From positions 310,001 through 374,000 of the forward strand of contig CAWCYG010000001.1 in NCBI GenBank assembly GCA_963799815.1: a stretch of DNA of 64,000 nt. The letters run 5' to 3'. The position numbers and the translations under genes were made by a program. Below, piece after piece: positions 42,513 to 51,591 of this stretch (its first letter is position 1; each line of letters opens with the position of its first letter). This DNA is from JBDTSW01 sp963799815. Its GTDB lineage: Bacteria; Actinomycetota; Thermoleophilia; Solirubrobacterales; 70-9. The notes under the pieces were generated by a model that saw nothing but the letters and a program-made list of their open reading frames with translations, was not told the origin of the DNA and did not search any database.

Positions 42513-42540
42513 GCTCATAGCCGGCTCAACGCTTCACTCG
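42513..42540 (+). repeat. Imperfect direct repeat, right copy
   Basis: GCTCATAGCCGGCTCAA, then a diverged spacer and TCACTCG, 28 bases, beginning 18 bases after the DUF559 gene stop. See the left copy at 41587-41613. Confidence 0.45.
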
Positions 42541-42560
42541 GGACGGGGCCGCGCTCCGCC

Positions 42561-42573
42561 TACTATCGGCTGA
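42561..42573 (+). promoter_or_regulatory. Probable leaderless promoter of the ligase gene
   Basis: TACTAT (42561-42566) is followed by 7 bases and GTG 42574. The next codon is ATG 42577. Confidence 0.45.
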
Positions 42574-44082
42574 GTGATGGCGCGCAAGCTCAGCGAGTAT
42601 GAGCGCAGGCGGTCCTTCGATCGCACCGATGAGCCGACTGGTGAGGCGGAGGAGCGGCATTCGGACGTTCCCGGCGCGGCTGATGGGCGTTTCGTGATTC
42701 AGGAGCACCACGCGCGGCGGCTCCATTGGGACCTCCGGCTTGAGCGTGACGGTGTGGCCGTCTCGTGGGCATTGCCGCGGGGGCTGCCGCCCACCCCGAA
42801 GGACAACCGGCTCGCGGTGCACACCGAGGACCACCCGCTCGAGTACCTGACCTGGGAGGGCGTGATCCCCAAGGGCGAGTACGGAGCGGGCACGATGAGC
42901 GTGTGGGACAGCGGCGTCTACGCCGCCGAGGAGTGGACGGACCAGAAGGTCACCGTGCACCTGGTCGGCGAGCGGGTGAAGGGGACGTACGGGCTCTTTC
43001 CCACGAAGGGCCGCAACTGGATGATCCACCGCATGGACACCCCGAGCGACCCCGACGTCCGGCCGATGCCGAGCGGCGTGAAGCCGATGGCGGCAGCCCT
43101 GGCGGAGCTCCCGCGCGACCAGTCCGGCTGGGCCTTCGAGCTCAAGTGGGACGGGGTTCGAGCGATCTCCTATTGCGACGGCGGACGCCTACTGATGGAG
43201 AGCCGGAACGGTCGCGACATCACCTCGCAGTACCCGGAGGTCCGCCCGCTCGCCGCGGAGCTGGGAGCACGACAGGTGATCCTCGACGGCGAGATCGTGG
43301 CCTTCAACGACTCCGGTCTCCCCGACTTCCAGCGACTTCAGAGCCGCATGCACCTCGCCTCGGAGGCGGCGGTGCGCCGGCGCACGGCCGACACCCCCGT
43401 GACGTACGTCTTGTTCGACCTCCTCTTCCTGGACGGCCACGACCTCACGGACCTGCCGTACTCAGAGCGCCGCGAGCGGCTCGCCGAGCTGGGTCTCGAC
43501 GGGCCCTCCTGGCAGACACCCGCCTACCACGAGGGCGAGGGCACGAGCCTGCTCGCGCTGACCAGGGAGCGTGGATTGGAGGGCGTGGTCGCGAAGCGTC
43601 TGGACAGCCGTTACACCCCGGGCCGCCGCTCGCGCGCCTGGCTCAAGGTCAAGAACACCCGCAGCCAGGATCTGGTGGTCGGCGGCTGGATGCCGGGCGA
43701 GGGCAGGCGCTCCGACACCCTCGGCGCGCTCCTCGTCGGCTACTACGAGCCGGGCGATGATGGTGAGCTCGCCCTCCGCTACGCCGGCCGCGTTGGCACC
43801 GGATTCAACGAGCAGACGCTCCGCCGCCTGACCACGCTGCTCCGCAAGCTCGGCTCGGACGGCTCCCCGTTCACGGGTCGGCAGCCCCCGAAGCTCGCTC
43901 ACTTCGTCGAGCCGCAGCTCGTCGCTGAGGTGGAGTTTCGGGAGTGGACCAACGCGCGCACGCTTCGGGCGCCATCGTTCAAGGGCTTGCGCGACGACCG
44001 CGATCCGCTCGAGGTCCGATTCGATCCCGAGGAGGCGGGCGCGACGCGCAGTACCTCAGTTGAGGCAGAATCGCCCATGTGA
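42574..44082 (+). CDS. ligD: ATP-dependent DNA ligase D with 3'-phosphoesterase domain
   Basis: The 502-residue protein joins an N-terminal phosphoesterase domain (signature HHARRLHWDLRLE, then GEYGAGTMSVWDSG) to an ATP-dependent ligase: motif I FELKWDGVRAI with lysine near residue 191, DGEIVAFND, GLEGVVAKRLDSRY and the C-terminal OB fold ending REWTNARTLRAPSFKGLR. It would act in non-homologous end joining with Ku. The polymerase domain is missing and no ku gene is in view. GTG 42574 or ATG 42577 is the start. Its stop overlaps the Rrf2 start (GTGA). Confidence 0.93.
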   Translation: MMARKLSEYERRRSFDRTDEPTGEAEERHSDVPGAADGRFVIQEHHARRLHWDLRLERDGVAVSWALPRGLPPTPKDNRLAVHTEDHPLEYLTWEGVIPKGEYGAGTMSVWDSGVYAAEEWTDQKVTVHLVGERVKGTYGLFPTKGRNWMIHRMDTPSDPDVRPMPSGVKPMAAALAELPRDQSGWAFELKWDGVRAISYCDGGRLLMESRNGRDITSQYPEVRPLAAELGARQVILDGEIVAFNDSGLPDFQRLQSRMHLASEAAVRRRTADTPVTYVLFDLLFLDGHDLTDLPYSERRERLAELGLDGPSWQTPAYHEGEGTSLLALTRERGLEGVVAKRLDSRYTPGRRSRAWLKVKNTRSQDLVVGGWMPGEGRRSDTLGALLVGYYEPGDDGELALRYAGRVGTGFNEQTLRRLTTLLRKLGSDGSPFTGRQPPKLAHFVEPQLVAEVEFREWTNARTLRAPSFKGLRDDRDPLEVRFDPEEAGATRSTSVEAESPM

Positions 44083-44558
44083 GAGTCTCCGCGAAGGCCG
44101 ACTACGCCGTCCGCGCGATGGTCGAGCTAGCCGCACACACGGCGGACGGGCCGCAAAAGGGCGAGGACATCGCCCTTGCCCAAAGCATCCCGATCCCATT
44201 TCTCGAGCGGATCCTGTCCGAGCTTCGCCACGGCGGCCTCGTCCAGAGCCGTCGCGGAGCCGACGGTGGGTACTGGCTCAGCCGTCTGCCGCGTGAGGTC
44301 ACGATCGCGGAGGTGGTCCGCGCCGTCGAGGGGCCGCTCGCGAGCGTCCGCGGTGAGGCCCCCGCGGCGACCTCCTACTCAGGAGCGGCCGAGCCCCTGC
44401 AGCGCGTTTGGATCGCGCTCGAGGCCAGCATCCACGCCGTGCTCGACCGGATCACTCTCGCGGACATTGTCGACGGTCAGCTTCCTGAGGGCCTCGCGGA
44501 GCCACCAGACCAGGCCGAGGACCCTCTGGACCGCCCGGACGCCGCCACCTCAGACTGA
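44079..44558 (+). CDS. Rrf2-family transcriptional regulator without cysteines
   Basis: The 159-residue protein begins RVSAKADYAVRAMVELAAH and has the wing region LVQSRRGADGGYWLSRLP, followed by VTIAEVVRAVEGPLASVRG, an Rrf2 winged helix. It has no cysteine at all, so it cannot bind a cluster as IscR or NsrR do and resembles the CymR-like group. It is coupled to ligD upstream and convergent with the sulfate importer. Control of that importer by cysteine or sulfur status is a reasonable guess. Confidence 0.87.
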   Translation: MRVSAKADYAVRAMVELAAHTADGPQKGEDIALAQSIPIPFLERILSELRHGGLVQSRRGADGGYWLSRLPREVTIAEVVRAVEGPLASVRGEAPAATSYSGAAEPLQRVWIALEASIHAVLDRITLADIVDGQLPEGLAEPPDQAEDPLDRPDAATSD

Positions 44559-44693
44559 GTTTCGTCGCTTCTTCGCCGCTGCCGCTCGTCTGCTCTCGTC
44601 GCGCACCTGCCACCACGTGGCGGCGAGGACCAAGAGCAGCCAGCCGACGAAGAGCACCATGAAGGCGAGCAGGACAGCGGTGCTCAGCTCCAT
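44550..44693 (-). CDS. Small single-pass membrane protein, 47 residues
   Basis: A 48-codon frame from ATG 44693 to TGA 44550 encodes MELS, a hydrophobic helix (TAVLLAFMVLFVGWLLLVLA, residues 5-24) and a strongly basic tail with K-K-R-R. A ribosome site GGGAG stands 8 bases before the ATG. It lies 39 bases after cysA on the same strand and overlaps the Rrf2 3' end by nine bases, so it looks like the last member of the sulfate importer unit. Function unknown; a tiny accessory subunit of the transporter is possible. Confidence 0.65.
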   Translation of the reverse strand: MELSTAVLLAFMVLFVGWLLLVLAATWWQVRDESRRAAAAKKRRNSV

Positions 44694-44732
44694 TGACCAG
44701 TCTCCCAACGGTCGCGTCGAGTCCTTCGCCCG

Positions 44733-45731
44733 CTAGGCAGCCGCGAGCTCCTCGGTGGTTGGCTGGTGGGGGCGACCCTCGTCGAACATCCGCGTGAGGG
44801 AAGGCCGCACGTAGACGAGCTGTCCGTTCTCGAGCTCGAGCTCCTCGGCCTGCGCCCTTGTGATCTGAGCCCAGAGCCCGTCGCCGTTCGCCAGCGTGAG
44901 CTCGACACGGACCTCGAATCCGAGATGCACGATCCGGTCGATCATCGCCTCCTCGGCGTCGTCGCCGGGGAGGTGGCGGATCTGCACGTCATGCGGGCGC
45001 ACGAAGATCGAGCCGAGGCGGTTGACCGGACCGATGAAGCTCATCACGAACTCCGTCTGCGGATCCTCGTAGAGGTCGCGCGGCGGGCCGACCTGCTCGA
45101 CGAGCCCATCGTTTACGACGACGATCTGCTCGGCGACGTCCATCGCCTCCTCCTGGTCGTGGGTGACGAAGATCGTGGTCACGTGCATCTCGTCGTGGAG
45201 GCGGCGCAGCCACTGCCGCAGCTCCTTCCGCACCTTTGCGTCGAGCGCGCCAAACGGCTCGTCGAGCAGGAGCACCTTCGGCTCGACCGCCAGCGCCCGC
45301 GCCAGCGCCATGCGCTGGCGCTGCCCGCCCGATAGCTGCGAGGGGTAGCGGTCGATGAAGCCCTCCAAGTGCACCAGCCGCAGCAGCTCGTGTACCCGCT
45401 CCTCGATCTCATCCTTGGACCGCTTCTGGATGGAGAGGCCGAAGGCGACGTTCTGGCGCACGGTCATGTGCTTGAACGCGGCGTAGTGCTGGAAGCAGAA
45501 GCCGACGCCGCGATCCTGCACCGGGGTGTGGGTCATGTCCGTGCCGTTGATGATCACTGTTCCGTCGTCGAGCTCCTCGAGCCCGGCGATGGCGCGCAGC
45601 AGGGTCGACTTGCCGGAGCCGGAAGGCCCAAGCAGCGCGGTGAGCGAACCGTCACGCACCTCGATCGAGACTCCTCCGAGGGCGACGAAGTCGCCGAACC
45701 TCTTGACGGCATTTTCGACGACGATGCTCAT
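44733..45731 (-). CDS. cysA: Sulfate ABC transporter ATP-binding protein
   Basis: The 332-residue ATPase has Walker A GPSGSGKSTLLRAIAGLE (about residues 35-52), signature LSGGQRQRMALARAL, Walker B VLLLDEPFGALD, the switch VTHDQEEAMDVAE and a C-terminal TOBE-like regulatory part that includes FVRPHDVQI. It powers import of sulfate and thiosulfate. The start overlaps the cysW stop (ATGA). The importer supplies the sulfur that STs would use as PAPS. Confidence 0.93.
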   Translation of the reverse strand: MSIVVENAVKRFGDFVALGGVSIEVRDGSLTALLGPSGSGKSTLLRAIAGLEELDDGTVIINGTDMTHTPVQDRGVGFCFQHYAAFKHMTVRQNVAFGLSIQKRSKDEIEERVHELLRLVHLEGFIDRYPSQLSGGQRQRMALARALAVEPKVLLLDEPFGALDAKVRKELRQWLRRLHDEMHVTTIFVTHDQEEAMDVAEQIVVVNDGLVEQVGPPRDLYEDPQTEFVMSFIGPVNRLGSIFVRPHDVQIRHLPGDDAEEAMIDRIVHLGFEVRVELTLANGDGLWAQITRAQAEELELENGQLVYVRPSLTRMFDEGRPHQPTTEELAAA

Positions 45732-46621
45732 GCAGCTTCCTCCTTGAGGGTCATGGTTTCCGGCGCCAGGCCGGTCACGTTCTTGTCCTTGCGCCGGATG
45801 AAGTTCATTCCGAACAGGGTCACCAGGGCGAGCAGCGCCAAGACCAGCGCGGCCGCGTAGGCACCGGAGACGTTGAAGACCTCGAACTGCTTCTGGACGA
45901 AGAGCGGCATCGTCTCGGTCTCGCCGGAGATTCGGCCCGACACGATCGAGACGGCGCCAAACTCGCCCAGCGCCCGCGCCGTCGCCAAGACGACTCCGTA
46001 GGTAACGCCCCATCGGATCGAGGGCAGCGTGATCCGCCAAAAGGTCTGCCAGCCGTTTGCCCCCAGGACCGAGGCGGCCTGTTCCTGGTCGTCGCCGATC
46101 TCGCGCAGCACCGGCTCGACCTCGCGCACCACGAACGGCAGGGAGACGAACATCGTCGCGAGAGCCATCCCTATCGGCGTGAAGATGATCCGGATTCCCT
46201 GCTCGAGGAACCACTGGCCGAACCAGCCGTCGATCGACCCGTAGACGAGCACGAGCGAGAGCCCGATGACGACGGGAGAGATCGCGAAGGGCAGATCGAT
46301 CAGCGCGTTGACGATGCCCTTGCCGCGGAACCTCTGGCGGACCAGCACGAGCGCGCAGGCCACTCCGAAGATGGTGTTGAGCGGCACGGCCACGAGGACC
46401 ATCACGATCGTGAGGTAGAAGGCGTGCTGGGCCTCGGGCGTCGTCAGCGTGTCCACGACGTTGCCGACCCCATCCTCGAACGCCTCGAAGCAGATGACGA
46501 TGACGGGGATGATCAGCAGCGCGGCGAGGTAACCCAGGGCGGCCGTACGCAGGGCGATGCGGGATGCCCGGCTACCCCGGACGATGTTCTTGGTTGAGAC
46601 CTCGGAGGCATCAGTGCTCAT
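45728..46621 (-). CDS. cysW: Sulfate ABC transporter permease CysW
   Basis: The 297-residue protein has about six membrane segments (starting ALGYLAALLIIPVIVICF) and the EAA loop QEQAASVLGANGWQTFWRITLPS, which docks to CysA. The sequence ARALGEFGAVSIVSG is typical of sulfate permeases. ATG 46621 was chosen since it overlaps the cysT stop by 11 bases. The open frame could extend 15 codons upstream but that part overlaps cysT coding sequence. Confidence 0.93.
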   Translation of the reverse strand: MSTDASEVSTKNIVRGSRASRIALRTAALGYLAALLIIPVIVICFEAFEDGVGNVVDTLTTPEAQHAFYLTIVMVLVAVPLNTIFGVACALVLVRQRFRGKGIVNALIDLPFAISPVVIGLSLVLVYGSIDGWFGQWFLEQGIRIIFTPIGMALATMFVSLPFVVREVEPVLREIGDDQEQAASVLGANGWQTFWRITLPSIRWGVTYGVVLATARALGEFGAVSIVSGRISGETETMPLFVQKQFEVFNVSGAYAAALVLALLALVTLFGMNFIRRKDKNVTGLAPETMTLKEEAA

Positions 46622-47447
46622 GCCGGATCGACCTCCTTCCCAGCCAGTTGATGAGGAAGAGGACACCCACGGAGATGGCGAGCAGCACCACCGAAACCGC
46701 AGCGGCGGCCGTCTCGTTGCCGGCCTCGACCTGCTTGAAGATGAAGACCGAGGCGACCTCGGTCTTGAACGGGATGTTTCCAGAGATCAGGATCAGCGAT
46801 CCGAACTCGCCGATGGCCCGCGCGAACGCCAGCGCCACGCCCGCGAACATCGCCGGAGCGAGGTTCGGCAGCACGATCTTGCGAAAGATCGCCAGCGGCC
46901 GGGCGCCGAGCGAAGCCGCGGCCTCCTCCATGTCCTGGTCGAGCTCGAGCAGCGTCGGCTGCACCGCCCGGACCACAAACGGCAGGGTTACGAAGAGGAG
47001 CGCCATGATGACGCCGATCTTGGTGAAGGAGACGCCGGTGATCCCGAGGATCCCGTTGTCGCCATAGAGCGCCAGCAACGTCAGGCCGGCGACGATCGTT
47101 GGCAGCGCGAACGGCAGGTCGATGATCGCGTTCACGTAGCGCTTGCCCGGGAACTCGTCGCGCACCAGGACCCAGGCGATGATCGTGCCGAAGACGGCGT
47201 TGATCGCGACCACGATCAGAGACGCGATCAGCGTCAGCTCCATGGCGGCAACCGCCTCCTTGCTGGAGATGGCGTCCCAGAAGCTGGCGAGACCCTCCTC
47301 GAACGACCTTGAGACCACCGCCGCGATCGGCAGCAGCACCATGATCGAGAGGTAGCCGACCACAAGCCCTCGGGTGAGGGCTGGCCCCCCCAGGCGGGGC
47401 ACTGCAACCCGCCTGGGGGGCGCCTCACTGTGAGCTACGGAAGCCAC
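46611..47447 (-). CDS. cysT: Sulfate ABC transporter permease CysT
   Basis: The 278-residue membrane protein has about six hydrophobic segments (first LVVGYLSIMVLLPIAAVV), the EAA loop MEEAAASLGARPLAIFRKIVLPN and ARAIGEFGSLILISGN, the permease signature shared with CysW. GTG 47447 overlaps the stop of the binding-protein gene by one base (TAGTG), so translation is coupled. It forms the membrane channel with CysW. Confidence 0.93.
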   Translation of the reverse strand: MASVAHSEAPPRRVAVPRLGGPALTRGLVVGYLSIMVLLPIAAVVSRSFEEGLASFWDAISSKEAVAAMELTLIASLIVVAINAVFGTIIAWVLVRDEFPGKRYVNAIIDLPFALPTIVAGLTLLALYGDNGILGITGVSFTKIGVIMALLFVTLPFVVRAVQPTLLELDQDMEEAAASLGARPLAIFRKIVLPNLAPAMFAGVALAFARAIGEFGSLILISGNIPFKTEVASVFIFKQVEAGNETAAAAVSVVLLAISVGVLFLINWLGRRSIRHEH

Positions 47448-48532
47448 TACTCGAGCGGCACTCCGAGCTCAGCTTCGACGTCGGCGACCTTGCCGTTCTC
47501 CGGATCGAAGAACTCGGTGGCAACGGTCTCCCAGCCGCCGAAGTCATCGATGTTGAACAGGCCGGGCGGCGTCGGGAACTCATCTTCGAATTGCGCCAGG
47601 ACCTTCTCGTCGACCGGGCGATAGCCGTTCTCTGCGAACAGCGTTTGCCCCTCCTCGGAGATGAGGAAGTCGCGGAAAGACGTGGCTACATCGCTGTCCT
47701 CGGCATCGGTCGGGATGACGCCGAGCGTCTCGATCAGGATCGTGTCGTCGGGGACGATGTACTCGAGCTCCTCGCCGGCATCGATCGCGCCGATCGCCTC
47801 GTTCTCGTACGAGAGGGCAACGTCGCCCTGACCGCCGAGGAACGTGTTCAGGGAGTCACGCGCGCTCGCGTCCTGGACCACGGTGTTCCGAAGCATGTCC
47901 TCCACGAACGTGAGCGCCTCCTCCTCGGAGCCGCCGTTCTCGATGACCTGCCCGTAGGCCGCCATGATGTTCCAGCGAGCACCACCCGAGGTGAATGGGT
48001 TCGGGGTGATCACTTCGACGTCATCACGCAGAAGGTCATCCCAGTCCTGGATGTCCTTCGGGTTCCCGGGGCGCACGATGAACGAGACGACCGAGTTCTG
48101 GATGCCGCCCTCGTATTCAGCGGTGTTCCAGTCCTCGGCGACGAGTCCCGCGTCGACGATGCGCTGAATGTCTGGCTCGAGGGGCAGGTGGACGAAGTCC
48201 GCCGGCTGCCCGGCTTCGACCGCGCGCGACTGGTCGCCGGAGGAAGCGAATGAGGCCGAGAACTCGACGTCCGCGCCCTCCTCGGTCTCCTGGAAGGCAG
48301 GGATGATCGTCTCCTCGTAAACGGTCTGAGGCGTGGAGTAGGCGACCAGATCGATCGACCCGCCCTCGCCGCTGCTGCCTTCGGAATCGCTGCTCCCACC
48401 GCAGGCGGCGATGCCGCTCGCGAGCCCGAGGGCGACGATGCCCGAGAGAAAAAGTCCGCGTCCGCGGGGCCGCGCGTCCGCCGCCTCGGCGTTCGCGGCC
48501 CCACCGGCGCGGGGCTTCAGAAGTCGTTTCAT
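47447..48532 (-). CDS. Sulfate-binding lipoprotein of the ABC transporter
   Basis: The 361-residue protein has a lipoprotein signal ending in GIAACGG (lipobox Cys near residue 44). IDLVAYSTPQTVYEETIIP follows, then FSASFASSGDQSRAVEAGQPAD and NPFTSGGARWNIMAAYGQ, the ligand-binding blocks of Sbp/CysP. It captures sulfate outside the membrane. It is the first gene of the unit (then cysT, cysW, cysA). A TACCCT box at 48587-48582 may be its -10 with a leader of some 40 bases. AAAGG lies in the leader but is rather far from the ATG. Confidence 0.93.
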   Translation of the reverse strand: MKRLLKPRAGGAANAEAADARPRGRGLFLSGIVALGLASGIAACGGSSDSEGSSGEGGSIDLVAYSTPQTVYEETIIPAFQETEEGADVEFSASFASSGDQSRAVEAGQPADFVHLPLEPDIQRIVDAGLVAEDWNTAEYEGGIQNSVVSFIVRPGNPKDIQDWDDLLRDDVEVITPNPFTSGGARWNIMAAYGQVIENGGSEEEALTFVEDMLRNTVVQDASARDSLNTFLGGQGDVALSYENEAIGAIDAGEELEYIVPDDTILIETLGVIPTDAEDSDVATSFRDFLISEEGQTLFAENGYRPVDEKVLAQFEDEFPTPPGLFNIDDFGGWETVATEFFDPENGKVADVEAELGVPLE

Positions 48533-48622
48533 GTTCGTTTGTGACCTTTCTTGATGGGTTTAGTCGGTATTAGCCGCGGGCAGGGTAGCAGAGCCGTTTC
48601 GGCAAAGCGCCGGTTTAGCGCG

Positions 48623-50287
48623 TTAGGCCAGCTGGGCTTCGAAGATGCGCTCGAGGCGCTCGTCGCGGCCCTTCGGGTCGCGCGGCACCTTCTCGAGCTT
48701 CATGGACGAGTCGCGCCCATCGACGTAGATCGTCGCGACCTGGTTGTCGAAGTAGGGGCCCTCACGAAAGCGCCAGCGAATGCCGGGGTCATCGACGCCG
48801 GCCGCGTCGGCCAGACGGCGCGTCACCTCGGCAGCGGGTCGGGCGAGCGACAGCTTGATCACCCGGCGCTCCGTGTCGTCGAGCGCGTTCCGGTAGGGCG
48901 AGCAGACCGCCTGGTAGACGGCGCTCTCCACTTTCGCCTCGCGCTTGTAGGCGACGTCCGCCAGGTAAGCGTGGTGCACGTCGCCAGACAGCACCCCGAT
49001 GGTCGCGGGAGGCCTGCCGTGCTTGCCCGAGCCGACCTCCTCGATCAGCCCCTTCAGGCGAAAGAAGGACTCGCCAAACGCCGCCCAGTGATCGAAGTCG
49101 AGCTCCTGGCGCATCTTCTCCCCCAGGCGGGCCGCGGGTTTTCCCCACCGGCCGTCGCAGACGACCTCGTTCCACGCCTCGAGGTTGTGGAAGGTCGGGG
49201 CCAGCAGGAACGGGTCGGACGTGCCGAAGAGCAGGTGATCGAACTCCCCCTCGGTGGCGTGCTCGACGATCCAATCCCACTCGTTATCGTCGACGATCTT
49301 GCGCTCGCCCGGATCCAGGCATCGGCCGGTGCGAACGTCCATCACGATCAGGCGCATCGTGCCGAGATCGCGGCAGAAGCTCCACCGTTTGCCCTCGCGC
49401 TCCTGATCGTCCTGCTCCATGAACTCGCGCAGCAGAGGTTCGGCGTCGCCGTCGGCCTCCTGGACCTCCTTCCACAACGGCCGCTCGGCTAGCTCGGATG
49501 GGGAGACGTTGCCGATGAACTGGTAGATCCAGTACGAGGTCATCCCGCCGATGACTCGCTCCTTCCACCACGGGAGCTCCTCCATGTCCTCACACCAGCT
49601 CTCCGAGATGTTCCAGTCGTCGTGCATGTCATGGTCGTCGATGACCATCGAGCTCGACACCGTCGAGAGGAGCCAGCGGATCGCCGGCTCCGACCACGAC
49701 TCGTGGTACAGGTGCGTGTACTCCTCGAAGTCCGCGACCTGGTCGGGCGGGGCCTCGGCCGGGCGCTCGTCGGCCGGGCGCTCGGCGATGAACTTGAGCG
49801 TCCCGATCGAGACCTCATCGGCGTAGACCTGATCGCCACAGAGGAAGAGGAGGTCGGGGTACGAGGGCGAGTCCTCATCGAGAATCGAGAGCGCGAGCGC
49901 GTGCAGGGCATCGAAGCCGCGGCCGTTCTCAGGGTCCTCCTCCTTGGGGAGCGTGAACGGCGGCCCCTGCGGTGCACACACCCGGCAGGAACCGAAGACG
50001 AGCTCGATCTGCTCCTCGTCGCGAAAGGTCCGCAGCACGCTCGGTGGGAACTCGGAGCCCTCCGTGGGCCACACCTTCTCCCCGTCGAGAGCCACCCCAT
50101 ACTCCTCGCTCGAGCCCGGCTCCAGGTCGTCGAAGCAGACGAGGGCGTAGTGGTGCCCGCGGACGCAGAACGTCTTGGCCGTGCGGCCGAGGATCTCGAC
50201 CTCGCAGCTGGAGTCCGTCTCGACCCAGATCGTCGCATCCGTCTTGCCCACGTAGCGAAGGAGCGGTCCGAGCACGAGTTCCGCCAT
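48623..50287 (-). CDS. PhoD-like metallophosphatase
   Basis: The 554-residue protein has a short N-terminal beta domain, then LVFGSCRVCAP, FLCGDQVYADEV, VIDDHDMHDDWN and GVLSGDVHHAYL, the metal-binding blocks of the PhoD-type alkaline phosphatase family. No signal peptide is visible at the N-terminus (MAELVLGPLLRYVGKT), so it is probably cytoplasmic, unlike secreted PhoD. Substrate unknown; phosphodiester or phosphate ester hydrolysis is likely. It is monocistronic as far as can be seen. Confidence 0.88.
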   Translation of the reverse strand: MAELVLGPLLRYVGKTDATIWVETDSSCEVEILGRTAKTFCVRGHHYALVCFDDLEPGSSEEYGVALDGEKVWPTEGSEFPPSVLRTFRDEEQIELVFGSCRVCAPQGPPFTLPKEEDPENGRGFDALHALALSILDEDSPSYPDLLFLCGDQVYADEVSIGTLKFIAERPADERPAEAPPDQVADFEEYTHLYHESWSEPAIRWLLSTVSSSMVIDDHDMHDDWNISESWCEDMEELPWWKERVIGGMTSYWIYQFIGNVSPSELAERPLWKEVQEADGDAEPLLREFMEQDDQEREGKRWSFCRDLGTMRLIVMDVRTGRCLDPGERKIVDDNEWDWIVEHATEGEFDHLLFGTSDPFLLAPTFHNLEAWNEVVCDGRWGKPAARLGEKMRQELDFDHWAAFGESFFRLKGLIEEVGSGKHGRPPATIGVLSGDVHHAYLADVAYKREAKVESAVYQAVCSPYRNALDDTERRVIKLSLARPAAEVTRRLADAAGVDDPGIRWRFREGPYFDNQVATIYVDGRDSSMKLEKVPRDPKGRDERLERIFEAQLA

Positions 50288-50301
50288 GGGTCGGAACCGT
50301 A
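50288..50301 (-). promoter_or_regulatory. Probable leaderless promoter of the PhoD-like gene
   Basis: On the minus strand TACGGT (50301-50296) is followed by 8 bases and ATG 50287, again the TANNNT-start spacing without a ribosome site. Confidence 0.4.
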
Positions 50302-50378
50302 CCCGCCAGCGCCCGGATGATTCCTGGGTTATGGGTTAAGGCGCGCCCTCCGGATTTCGGGGTTGCCATGCTGGGGAC

Positions 50379-51587
50379 GTGGGCTCCTATCTGCGGATCC
50401 TGAGGACACCGCCCGTCGCCGCCCTGATCGGTGCGACGCTTCTCGGCCGGCTCCCCTTCGCCATCAACGCGCTCGCGGTCCTCCTCTTCGCGCGCGAGGT
50501 CACCGGCTCGTTCGCCGGCGCAGGACTCGTCTCTGGGGGGCTCGCCCTCGGCAGCGCCTGCGGCGCGCCGCTTCAGGGCCGGCTGGTCGACCGCCGCGGC
50601 GAGAGCATGCTCCTGGTGCTGGCGGTCGTGCACTCGAGCGCATTGCTCGCCATCTGGGCGTTGGGCGGCGCGGGAGCGGGCACGGCCGCGCTCACGCCGA
50701 TCGCATTCCTCGCCGGAATCGCCTTTCCGCCGACAGGCTCTGTACTTCGCTCGCGCTGGCCGCAGTTGCTCGGTGAGCGCACCGGGCTCGTGACCGCCGC
50801 CTACGCGCTGGACTCGGTGATGATCGAGGTTGCGTTCATCGCCGGGCCGCTCCTAACGGCGGCGGGCATCGCTCTCGCGGGGCCGGAGATCATGCTGGGC
50901 GTCTCCGCCGCACTCAACCTGACCGGTGCCGCGATCTTCGTGGCCTTCTTGCCGCCCGCTCCCTCCTCGTTTCGGGATCCGGACGGCTCTGCAAGTGGCC
51001 TGCTCGGGGCGCTTGCATCGCCAGCGATCCGGACGATGGCGCTCGCCAGCTTTCCGGTCGGCTTCTGCCTTGGGACGATCGAGGTCGGCCTGCCCGCCTT
51101 CAGCGACTCGCATGGGACGACCGAGCTCGCCGGGGTGCTGCTCGCGATCTGGTCGGTCGGCAGCGCCGCCGGGGGCTTCGTCTACGGCGCACGCCGGCGA
51201 CGTGTCTCCCTGGTTCAGGTCCACACGCGCCTCGCCTTCTTGCTGCCGCTCGCGAACCTTCCGCTCCTGGCAGCCGATGCGCCGTTCGCGATGGCGGTCC
51301 TGGTGGCCTTCGCCGGCATCCCGCTGGCGCCCCTGATCGCAAGCAGGAACGAGATCGTCTCGCAGGTTGCCCCGGGCGGCGCCGTGACGGAGTCGTTCAC
51401 ATGGCCGCTCACAGCGCTTGTGGGAGGGCTCTCCGCGGGGGTCGCGTCGGCAGGATTCATTGTCGACGCCAGCGGTTGGGCCGCAGCGATAGCCGCCGGC
51501 GTGGCCGTGGCGACGGTGGGAGCGCTGCTCGTGCTGGCGCGACGGGATTCGCTGTCCGGCGCGGTGCCCGTACCGGCACCGGCCTGA
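50379..51587 (+). CDS. MFS transporter
   Basis: The 402-residue protein has about twelve hydrophobic segments, beginning VAALIGATLLGRLPFAINALAVL in part. The loop GAPLQGRLVDRRGE after the second segment is the A-like motif (G-R-L-x-D-R-R-G) of the major facilitator family. It probably exports a small molecule using the proton gradient. GTG 50379 gives the shortest sensible N-terminus. It ends 5 bases from the convergent thiG. Substrate unknown. Confidence 0.87.
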   Translation: MGSYLRILRTPPVAALIGATLLGRLPFAINALAVLLFAREVTGSFAGAGLVSGGLALGSACGAPLQGRLVDRRGESMLLVLAVVHSSALLAIWALGGAGAGTAALTPIAFLAGIAFPPTGSVLRSRWPQLLGERTGLVTAAYALDSVMIEVAFIAGPLLTAAGIALAGPEIMLGVSAALNLTGAAIFVAFLPPAPSSFRDPDGSASGLLGALASPAIRTMALASFPVGFCLGTIEVGLPAFSDSHGTTELAGVLLAIWSVGSAAGGFVYGARRRRVSLVQVHTRLAFLLPLANLPLLAADAPFAMAVLVAFAGIPLAPLIASRNEIVSQVAPGGAVTESFTWPLTALVGGLSAGVASAGFIVDASGWAAAIAAGVAVATVGALLVLARRDSLSGAVPVPAPA

Positions 51588-51591
51588 AGTC

